Positions 57,718 through 64,000 of a stretch of DNA of 64,000 bases are shown here, in pieces (the first letter of the stretch is position 1; every line of letters starts with the position of its first letter). Below the pieces are notes generated by a model. That model made no database searches. It was not told the origin of the DNA and was given only the letters and a program-made list of their open reading frames with translations. The DNA is taken from positions 42,782 to 106,781 of the forward strand of contig JABJKS010000110.1 of assembly GCA_018660265.1 (NCBI GenBank). Direction: 5' to 3'. Both the position numbers and the translations under genes were made by a program. The stretch comes from Rhodospirillaceae bacterium (GTDB lineage: Bacteria; Pseudomonadota; Alphaproteobacteria; GCA-2731375).

Positions 57718-60096
57718 ATGAACGAACCGGTGCCGGGACAAAGCAAAGCTCAGCCATTTGATCGCGCACGGGAATTGGCGCTTTTGCGGACTTTGGAACG
57801 GAAAGTTCTCTGGCTGTCCTCCTGGATGATCCACAATGCCAATCACCTGCGTCCCAATCGGGATGGTTTAAAGGTTGGTGGCCACCAGGCGTCTTCGGCC
57901 TCCCTGACCACATTGATGACCGCGTTGTACTTCAACATTCTCCGACCCGAAGACCGCGTCGCGGTAAAGCCCCATGCCTCGCCTGTGTTCCACGCCATTC
58001 AATATCTACTGGGACAACAAAGCCGCGAAAAGTTGATTAATTTCCGCGCCCTGGGCGGTGCCCAATCCTATCCATCCCGTACCAAGGATATGGAGCATGT
58101 GGATTTCTCCACCGGTTCCGTCGGTCTGGGCGTGGCCATGACCGCCTTTGCCGCGTTGGTTCAAGATTATGTTTCCATGAAGGACTGGTCCAACAAGGAT
58201 ATGCCGACCGGCCGCATGGTCGCCTTGATGGGCGATGCGGAGCTGGATGAGGGCAATGTGTTCGAGGCCATGCTTGAAGGCTGGAAACACGATACGCGCA
58301 ATGCCTGGTGGATCGTCGATTATAACCGGCAAAGTTTGGACTCTGTTATTACGGACCGTTTGTTTGGCCGGGTTGATGATATTTTTCGTACCACCGGCTG
58401 GCGGGTTGTCACCCTGAAATACGGCACTCTATTACAGTCGGTGTTTGATACCGCAGACGGTGACGCCCTGCGTCAATGGATCGACGATTGCCCGAACTCT
58501 CTCTATTCCGCCCTGACCTACAAAGGCGGGCCTGGCTGGCGGGAACATCTACGCCGGGATTTGGGTGATGTACCGGGCCTGCGCCCGATTATCGAGGATT
58601 ATGAGGATCGGGATCTGCATGATCTGATGACCAATCTGGCCGGCCACGACATGGCGTCCGTGCTGGATTGTTTTCAGAATATTGAAGGCGACGAACCCAC
58701 CTGCTTCATTGCCTATACAGTGAAGGGCAAGGAATTACCCCTGGCCGGGCATAAAGATAATCACGGCGGTTTGATGAGCCCGGAGCAAATGGCGGAATTT
58801 CAATCCCGGATGGGGGTACCTATCGGCCAGGAATGGGAACCCATGGCCGGCCTGGATATGGATATGGCGGAGCTGCAAAGCTTTCTCGATCAGGTGCCCT
58901 TTACCCAGGGACCAAACCGGCGGCGTACCGCGGGTACCATCGCCGTTCCATCGACCCTGCAAAAACCGGCCAGCGATGCCGACAAGCCAATTTCGACCCA
59001 GGAAGCGTTTGGCCGCATTCTTTTTGATATCGCCGCCCGTGATGATGACTTCGCCCGGCGCATTGTAACGACCTCGCCCGATGTCACCGTTTCCACCAAC
59101 CTTGGTGGCTGGGTCAATCGGCGAGGCATTTTTGACCGCCGCCGACGCGAGGATATTTTTCGCGAGGAGAAAGTCGTCTCGGCCCAGCGCTGGGCCATGC
59201 ATCCTGACGGCCAGCATATTGAACTGGGGATTGCGGAAAATAATCTTTTCCTCACCCTCGCCGCCCTGGGCCTTTCGTCCTCGTTGTTCGGCGAACGCTT
59301 GTTGCCCATAGGCACTTTGTATGACCCCTTTGTCAGCCGTGGGTTGGATGCCTTGAACTATGCCTGTTATCAGGATGCCCGCTTTATGCTGATCGGCACG
59401 CCGTCAGGCATCACCCTGGCACCGGAAGGCGGGGCCCATCAATCCATCGGCACACCCTTGATTGGCATGACCCAGGATGGTCTGAGCGCGTTTGAACCCG
59501 CCTTTGTCGATGAGTTGGCGGAGATTATGCAATGGGGCTTTGGCCACATGCAGGCGGACGATGGCGGCTCTGTCTATTTGCGCCTGACAACACGGGGATT
59601 GGTCCAGCCCGACCGGCAATTGACCCCGACCCTGCGGCGGCAGATCATCGATGGGGCTTATTGGCTGGTCTCCCCGCAACCGGGTTCGGAATTGGCTATT
59701 GTCAGCTGTGGTGCCGTCACGGCAGAGGCGATCGCCGCCCACGAAGAAATCCGCGAGGATGTACCAGGCGCAGGCCTGTTGGTGGTAACTTCCCCCGACC
59801 GGGCCTATCAGGATTGGAACCATGCCTGGCGAAACAGAGCCTCTGGCCGGTATGAGGCGCGCAGTCATATTGGCCGCTTACTTGATCCCCTGTCGGACAA
59901 CGCCGCCCTGGTTACGGTGATCGACGGCCATCCCTCCGCCCTGTCCTGGCTCGGTTCGGCATCGCGGCGGCGTGTTTACAGCCTTGGGGTAGAGAAATTC
60001 GGCCAATCGGGAGATATCGCCGATCTTTATCACCTGCACGGCATCGATAGCGATGCCATCCTGAATGCCTGTGCCGCAGCCTGTTTAGGTCGATAA
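57718..60096 (+). CDS. AceE-like homodimeric 2-oxo-acid dehydrogenase E1 / transketolase-like protein
   Basis: 792 residues. The TPP motif GDAELDEGNVFEAML at about 176-190 and, about 24 residues on, VDYNRQ are the AceE-type GDG-N motif; KPHASPVFHAIQYLLG and GGHQASSASLTTLMTALYF in the N-terminal half and IELGIAENNLFLTLAALGLS in the pyrimidine domain match AceE/MdeB E1 enzymes. It is shorter than E. coli AceE (887) and no E2 or E3 gene lies next to it. The substrate is a 2-oxo acid, not necessarily pyruvate. Confidence 0.82.
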   Translation: MNEPVPGQSKAQPFDRARELALLRTLERKVLWLSSWMIHNANHLRPNRDGLKVGGHQASSASLTTLMTALYFNILRPEDRVAVKPHASPVFHAIQYLLGQQSREKLINFRALGGAQSYPSRTKDMEHVDFSTGSVGLGVAMTAFAALVQDYVSMKDWSNKDMPTGRMVALMGDAELDEGNVFEAMLEGWKHDTRNAWWIVDYNRQSLDSVITDRLFGRVDDIFRTTGWRVVTLKYGTLLQSVFDTADGDALRQWIDDCPNSLYSALTYKGGPGWREHLRRDLGDVPGLRPIIEDYEDRDLHDLMTNLAGHDMASVLDCFQNIEGDEPTCFIAYTVKGKELPLAGHKDNHGGLMSPEQMAEFQSRMGVPIGQEWEPMAGLDMDMAELQSFLDQVPFTQGPNRRRTAGTIAVPSTLQKPASDADKPISTQEAFGRILFDIAARDDDFARRIVTTSPDVTVSTNLGGWVNRRGIFDRRRREDIFREEKVVSAQRWAMHPDGQHIELGIAENNLFLTLAALGLSSSLFGERLLPIGTLYDPFVSRGLDALNYACYQDARFMLIGTPSGITLAPEGGAHQSIGTPLIGMTQDGLSAFEPAFVDELAEIMQWGFGHMQADDGGSVYLRLTTRGLVQPDRQLTPTLRRQIIDGAYWLVSPQPGSELAIVSCGAVTAEAIAAHEEIREDVPGAGLLVVTSPDRAYQDWNHAWRNRASGRYEARSHIGRLLDPLSDNAALVTVIDGHPSALSWLGSASRRRVYSLGVEKFGQSGDIADLYHLHGIDSDAILNACAAACLGR

Positions 60097-60134
60097 ATTA
60101 GGCCGATAGAGTTCCCTGTAGCGAGTTATTGCCT

Positions 60135-60581
60135 ATGTCAAAGACATCTGAGCCGAAGATGAGCGGCCCGCAGCTTGAAGCCTTCATGGCGGAGAGCTTC
60201 TCGCAAATGAACGATATGAACCTGACGATAGAGGAGGTCCGCCCCCGCTATCTGCGGGCCCGCATCGTGACGTCTGAAAAGAACCTGCGCCCCGGCGGCA
60301 CCATATCGGGTCCGACCATGATGGCCATGGCGGATTGCGTTACCTGGCTGGCGATCATTGGCACATTGGGCCATGGCGAACAGGCCGTCACCACCAACCT
60401 GAACATGAATTTCATGAAGCGCCCTGGACCTTTTGATTTGATCGCCGAAGGCCGCTTGTTAAAACTGGGCCGCCGCCTGGCGGTTGGCGATGTGATGATC
60501 TATTCCGATGATGGCAGCGATGCAGCCGATCACCCCGTCGCCCACGCCACCCTGACCTACGCCATACCAGAGGAAAAATAG
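60135..60581 (+). CDS. PaaI-family hotdog thioesterase
   Basis: 148 residues from ATG 60135, with a weak ribosome site. RPGGTISGPTMMAMADCVTWLAII is the hotdog helix with the catalytic Asp, and TTNLNMNFMKRPGP the following strand. Hydrolyses acyl-CoA thioesters. Its last codons lie over the end of a truncated carboxylase remnant read on the other strand. Confidence 0.82.
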   Translation: MSKTSEPKMSGPQLEAFMAESFSQMNDMNLTIEEVRPRYLRARIVTSEKNLRPGGTISGPTMMAMADCVTWLAIIGTLGHGEQAVTTNLNMNFMKRPGPFDLIAEGRLLKLGRRLAVGDVMIYSDDGSDAADHPVAHATLTYAIPEEK

Positions 60582-60655
60582 CCGTCCGCCCCGCCCATTT
60601 CCGCTGCCATGGCGCGGCGGCGCTCCAGCTCCCGGACTTCTTCTTCCCAAGACAT
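60557..60655 (-). pseudogene. Truncated acyl-CoA carboxylase beta (carboxyltransferase) N-terminus
   Basis: Behind the acyl-CoA synthetase, TTAGGGAGATTGTTGG precedes an ATG (60655) opening MSWEEEVRELERRRAMAAEMGGAD, the start of propionyl-CoA/geranyl-CoA-type carboxyltransferase beta subunits. Homology then stops and the frame ends after 32 codons inside the opposite-strand thioesterase. The gene has lost its remaining roughly 500 codons. A deletion or rearrangement with an end point near 60585 explains it. Confidence 0.6.
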
Positions 60656-60677
60656 CCAACAATCTCCCTAACAGTTT

Positions 60678-62216
60678 CTATTCAGCCGGCAGACGCGCTT
60701 CAAGTTCGTGGCGTTGCACCTTGCCCGTGGTGGATCGGGGCAGTTCTTCCTCGGTCAGAAAGATGATGTCCTTGGGGCGTTTGTAGGATGACAGATTATC
60801 CCGGCACAGATCCATCAGCTCATCCGCCGTCAAGGTGGGATCGGCAGGGACAATGAAGGCCACGGGCACCTCACTCCATTTCCGGTCCGGGCGGCGCACG
60901 ACCACCGCCTCATGCACCCGTGCATCGGTCAACATCACCTGCTCAATTTCAGCAGGATAAATATTCTCGCCCCCGGATTTGATCATGTATTTAACCCGGT
61001 CCACATAATCCAAAGTGCCGTCTTCGTTGCGGCGCAGGACGTCTCCCATGTGGAACCAACCATTGCGGAAGTCATGGGCATTGGTTTCGTCCGCGTTCCA
61101 ATAACCGCTGAACAATGTGGGGCCGCGTAGGGCAACCTCACCCGGGGTGCCGATGGGGACTTGGTTATCGTCGGGGTCGACCAGGCGCAGTTCGCAAAAT
61201 GACGACTGCCGTTTCGCCAGGTTGGTCGGGGCGACACCCACGGGTATTGCGTTCGAAGATGCCGGCGGCATGCCAGTCTCGGTGGCACCAAAAGTGTTGT
61301 AATAGGGTGCACCCATGGCCAGGGTGGCCGCGGCGATATCCTCACGCGGGACCAAATCCGCCATGGCACCGCAGACCCCTACGCCTTTCACCTTGACCCC
61401 ACGGGCCTTGAGAATTTCCGCGAACTGACCAACCATGCCCGGCATCAAAGCAAAAAACCGAAACTCCACACGTTCCAGAAGATGGATTAATTGGTCCGGC
61501 TCGTATCCATCGACCACGTATATTGTACCGCCGCGCAACAGGGTGGCGAGCGATTGATCAGTGGAAGCCATGTGATAGAACGGTGGCCAGGCACAGAAAT
61601 TGTCCCCGATGGGGACCTCCAACTCGGACGCGAAACATAACCCCCGTGCCACCATGGCCCGATGGCTGACCAGCGCCCCTTTAGGCAAACCGGTTGTGCC
61701 GGAGGTATAGAGGATCACCAGGCCGTCTTCGGGATCCAGATCCAGATCCGGGTAGCTGTTGGACCCGGCGGCCAGAAATTCTTCGTAGTCGTCGCCAATG
61801 ACGATGCGCCGATGGGGGTGGAGGTCCAACCGATCCAAAGTTTCCGTCAGCGCCGATTGGACGATGATGACCTTGGGCTCCACCAAGTTGATGCAATGGG
61901 TCAACTCCCGGTCCCCAAGACGCCAATTCAGGCAGGCCAGGATAATTCCCGTCTTGGCTGCGGCCAGTTCAACCTCCAGGTATTCTAGGCAATTGCGCGC
62001 CAACATCCCAACCCGGTCGCCGCGTGAGAGGCCCATGGCCAGCAAACTATTGGCCAGACGGTTGGAACGATCCTCCAACTCCGTGTAACTCAATGTCCTG
62101 TCGCCTGCAATAACCGCCCAATGATCGGGATTGGCAGGCACCCGAGCGTGAAACAGTGCACCAATGGTACCACGGCGGGAGGCGATGACATTTTCGGAAG
62201 GGATGTATTGGGACAC
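60678..62216 (-). CDS. AMP-forming acyl-CoA synthetase
   Basis: 512 residues. ILYTSGTTGLPKGALVSHRA (A3), FGATETGMPPASS (A5), GWFHMGDVLRRNEDGTLDYVDRVKYMIKSGGENIYPAEIEQ (A7-A8) and RSTTGKVQRHELEARL (A10) are all present. Likely makes a CoA thioester that was once the substrate of a carboxylase encoded downstream, of which only the start is left. Confidence 0.87.
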   Translation of the reverse strand: MSQYIPSENVIASRRGTIGALFHARVPANPDHWAVIAGDRTLSYTELEDRSNRLANSLLAMGLSRGDRVGMLARNCLEYLEVELAAAKTGIILACLNWRLGDRELTHCINLVEPKVIIVQSALTETLDRLDLHPHRRIVIGDDYEEFLAAGSNSYPDLDLDPEDGLVILYTSGTTGLPKGALVSHRAMVARGLCFASELEVPIGDNFCAWPPFYHMASTDQSLATLLRGGTIYVVDGYEPDQLIHLLERVEFRFFALMPGMVGQFAEILKARGVKVKGVGVCGAMADLVPREDIAAATLAMGAPYYNTFGATETGMPPASSNAIPVGVAPTNLAKRQSSFCELRLVDPDDNQVPIGTPGEVALRGPTLFSGYWNADETNAHDFRNGWFHMGDVLRRNEDGTLDYVDRVKYMIKSGGENIYPAEIEQVMLTDARVHEAVVVRRPDRKWSEVPVAFIVPADPTLTADELMDLCRDNLSSYKRPKDIIFLTEEELPRSTTGKVQRHELEARLPAE

Positions 62217-62328
62217 GAAAAACTCCTTACAAAATCAGTCCATCAGCTATAAAGAGCGAGACTAAACCCTATTCTAACCGGGACAGTATGGCATGCCCCG
62301 GCAACCCTTGTCACGATACAGGCAAATA

Positions 62329-62357
62329 TTGACGCTACTATAGTACCGCAGTATAAT
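62329..62357 (+). promoter_or_regulatory. Near-consensus sigma-70 promoter of rplM-rpsI
   Basis: TTGACG (62329-62334), 17-bp spacer, TATAAT (62352-62357). Start would be near 62364, giving a leader of about 125 nt. A second weaker pair TTGACC (62384) and CATACT (62406) with 16-bp spacing follows. Confidence 0.65.
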
Positions 62358-62487
62358 TAATTGAAAATACTGCCTTTTTCGCCTTGACCCTGTATTTCTT
62401 TCTGACATACTGCGCGCCGCCGGGCCGGATAGGAGTCAAATCCAGACCCATCCCATGATACCGGTCAACGACGATTGAGGAAGAATT

Positions 62488-62952
62488 ATGAAAACCTATA
62501 CCGCACGGCCGGGAGATATCGACCGTAAATGGTTCATTATCGATGCTGAAGGCGTGGTTCTGGGCCGTCTGGCCGCCATTATCGCGACCCGGCTTCGGGG
62601 CAAGCACAAGCCCATGTACACACCGCACATGGATTGCGGCGACCATATTGTTGTGATCAACGCCGATAAAGTGCAGTTGACCGGCAAAAAACTGACCGAC
62701 AAAATTTATTACCGTCACACTGGCTATCCCGGCGGTATCAAAAGCGTCACCGCAGGCAAAGTTCTGGAAGGCAAGCACCCGGAACGGGTTGTGGAGAAAG
62801 CCGTGCAGCGGATGATCCCCAAAGGTCCCCTGGGCCGCCAGGTTCTGACCAAGTTGAAGGTCTATGCCGGCACCGATCACCCCCACGAGGCGCAACAGCC
62901 TGAAGTACTGGACGTTGCCGCGATGAATGACAAGAACAAGAGGAGCGCCTGA
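62488..62952 (+). CDS. rplM: 50S ribosomal protein L13
   Basis: 154 residues. [48 protein letters not shown] is the family core and [31 protein letters not shown] its end. GAGGAAGAATT precedes the ATG. Early in 50S assembly; first gene of the usual rplM-rpsI operon. Confidence 0.97.
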   Translation: MKTYTARPGDIDRKWFIIDAEGVVLGRLAAIIATRLRGKHKPMYTPHMDCGDHIVVINADKVQLTGKKLTDKIYYRHTGYPGGIKSVTAGKVLEGKHPERVVEKAVQRMIPKGPLGRQVLTKLKVYAGTDHPHEAQQPEVLDVAAMNDKNKRSA

Positions 62953-62954
62953 TC

Positions 62955-63536
62955 ATGGCTGACGAAAACACGGGCGACGATACACCGACGACGCCGCAAA
63001 CCACGGGCACTCTGGCAGATCTGAAACAATTGGTCGAAGGTGCGGCAGCCGCCGGCACCGAAACCGCCCCTGGCGGCGATGGTGCGGCCAGTGCGCCTGC
63101 CGCTGTCGCCGGCGATGATGTCGCCCCGGTAGAGCCAAAAATCGACGAACAGGGCCGCGCCTATGCCACAGGCAAGCGCAAGAACGCCATTGCCCGGGTC
63201 TGGGTGAAACCAGGCGCTGGCCGGATCACCGTGAACGGCCGGGAGTTCGAAAAATATTTCGCCCGCCCCGTGCTGCGCATGATCATCAACCAACCGTTCG
63301 AGACCGCCCAGCGCAAAGACCAGTTCGACGTGAACTGCACGGTCGTTGGTGGTGGCTTGTCAGGCCAGGCCGGTGCCGTACGCCACGGCATCTCCCGCGC
63401 CCTGCTGAACTACGAACCAACCCTGCGCCCGGTTCTCAAAGCGGGTGGCTTCCTAACCCGGGATTCACGGGTCGTGGAACGGAAAAAATACGGCAAGGCC
63501 AAAGCCCGCCGCAGCTTCCAGTTCTCGAAACGCTAA
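62955..63536 (+). CDS. rpsI: 30S ribosomal protein S9 with N-terminal extension
   Basis: 193 residues; the S9 core begins at about residue 70 with [20 protein letters not shown] and ends [36 protein letters not shown], whose C-terminal tail contacts P-site tRNA. The first ~65 residues are acidic and Ala/Pro-rich, longer than the 20-30 residue extension common in alphaproteobacteria. Starts 2 bp after rplM. Confidence 0.96.
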   Translation: MADENTGDDTPTTPQTTGTLADLKQLVEGAAAAGTETAPGGDGAASAPAAVAGDDVAPVEPKIDEQGRAYATGKRKNAIARVWVKPGAGRITVNGREFEKYFARPVLRMIINQPFETAQRKDQFDVNCTVVGGGLSGQAGAVRHGISRALLNYEPTLRPVLKAGGFLTRDSRVVERKKYGKAKARRSFQFSKR

Positions 63537-63567
63537 AGTTCAAAATAGAAAAGTCGTTATATTTCAA

Positions 63568-63596
63568 GGGGTTAGCGGAAACGCTAACCCCTTTTT
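63568..63596 (+). terminator. Rho-independent terminator of rplM-rpsI
   Basis: GGGGTTAGCG-GAAA-CGCTAACCCC followed by five T; perfect 10-bp stem with a GNRA loop. Confidence 0.93.
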
Positions 63597-63600
63597 CATA

Positions 63601-63669
63601 TGTACAAAAAATGTACAAAGCATTGTAATCAAAGAGCGTCGTGTTAGAATAATGTACAAACCTTGTACA
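63601..63669. promoter_or_regulatory. Paired TGTACA boxes upstream of the integrase gene
   Basis: TGTACA occurs at 63601, 63612, 63653 and 63664, two pairs each with an 11-bp period. Each box extends to TGTACAAA, or TTGTACAAA for the last. The arrangement resembles operator or recombinase arm sites. Confidence 0.5.
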
Positions 63670-63691
63670 AAATCCAATAAGGACCAGTTTG

Positions 63692-64000
63692 TTGGACGCT
63701 CAGGAAGCAACTGGAAGTAAGACCTACCAAGACGCCCACCGTGTCCGTGATGGGAAGATACTCGTCTATAAACGAGAGGGCAGCCCCGCTTATCAAACCC
63801 GCCTGAATGTGCCTGGCGTCAGCGGCTACGTTTTCCGCACAACCAAGAAAAATGACCTCTCGGCTGCTATCCAAAAAGCAGAAGATATGTTTGACGACCT
63901 GAGGTTCAAGGTCAGGAACAACCTTGATGTCGGCACCTACACATTTGCCACTCTGTACAAGAAATGGTGGGAAGCCACAGCCAGCACTCTTTCGGTTCAC
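63692..64000 (+). CDS. N-terminal part of a tyrosine-type site-specific integrase (partial)
   Basis: 103 codons to the window edge, likely starting TTG at 63692 behind AATAAGGACCAG. The product reads HRVRDGKILVYKREGSPAYQTRLNVPG (an arm-binding-like beta region), FRTTKKNDLSAAIQKAEDMFDDLRFK and then TFATLYKKWWEATA, the start of a SAM-like core-binding domain. This is how phage and island integrases begin. The catalytic domain lies outside. Base composition is slightly less GC-rich than its neighbours. Confidence 0.65.
   Translation, partial: MDAQEATGSKTYQDAHRVRDGKILVYKREGSPAYQTRLNVPGVSGYVFRTTKKNDLSAAIQKAEDMFDDLRFKVRNNLDVGTYTFATLYKKWWEATASTLSVH

Noticed and set aside
62350..62373. CAGTAT...ATACTG inverted repeat behind the rplM promoter as an operator or mobile element
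   Set aside because: Short and AT-rich, it overlaps the -10 element, and no second copy was seen.
63644..64000. Minus-strand open frame at the right edge
   Set aside because: The plus strand encodes an integrase-like N-terminus behind a ribosome site; the minus frame has no motif.
1..64000. CRISPR arrays, rRNA genes, complete insertion sequences and replication origins
   Set aside because: No regularly spaced repeat array, rRNA sequence, transposase or DnaA-box cluster was noticed on reading both strands.

Overview
The window looks like chromosome of an alphaproteobacterium, most likely a member of the Rhodospirillales or a close relative. The evidence is the complete 14-gene nuo operon followed by birA, coaX, rnj, mce and a DUF1467 gene; a short-form ProRS next to the Lol ABC transporter; an ScfR/RamB-type regulator divergent from isocitrate lyase; and moderately GC-rich coding sequence with short intergenic gaps. 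No plasmid or phage backbone is visible. A tyrosine-recombinase-like gene begins at the extreme right edge and probably marks the border of an integrated element.

Positions 1-15000 form a dense plus-strand catabolic block. The tail of a reductive-dehalogenase-like FeS protein overlaps kynureninase (kynU), followed by tryptophan 2,3-dioxygenase (kynA). Next comes a tightly coupled run: enoyl-CoA hydratase, amidase, a two-subunit TPP decarboxylase, hydantoinase/oxoprolinase A and B, a tiny AtzG/GatC-like protein, a second amidase, a PuuE-like polysaccharide deacetylase, a class V aminotransferase and a methyltransferase. A convergent MFS transporter closes the block. The gene content suggests breakdown of a cyclic amide or ureide, substrate unknown.

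Positions 15000-39700 are minus-strand housekeeping: mlaC, lolD, lolC, proS, an LLM oxidoreductase, a secreted protein, a probable small RNA, DUF1467, mce, rnj, coaX, birA and nuoN to nuoA. Three copies of a roughly 70-115 bp palindromic repeat lie directly behind lolD, the LLM gene and nuoF, and in each case the CTAG at the repeat end provides the stop codon of the gene. A tRNA-Asp follows.

Positions 40000-49000 are accessory. They hold a textbook cyclic-di-GMP-I (GEMM) riboswitch in front of a small disordered protein and a Tai-like secreted protein, an acyl-CoA ligase / MFS / VOC / MetE-like cluster, a 3-methyladenine glycosylase, a Bax-like glucosaminidase, a zinc alcohol dehydrogenase and a second small-RNA candidate. 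Positions 49000-52200 carry scfR and aceA, divergent, with repeated TTTRCAAA boxes between them. Positions 52200-62200 carry a lipoprotein, an esterase with a second hydantoinase A/B pair, an AceE-like E1, a hotdog thioesterase, a truncated acyl-CoA carboxylase remnant and an acyl-CoA synthetase. The window ends with rplM-rpsI and the start of the integrase gene.
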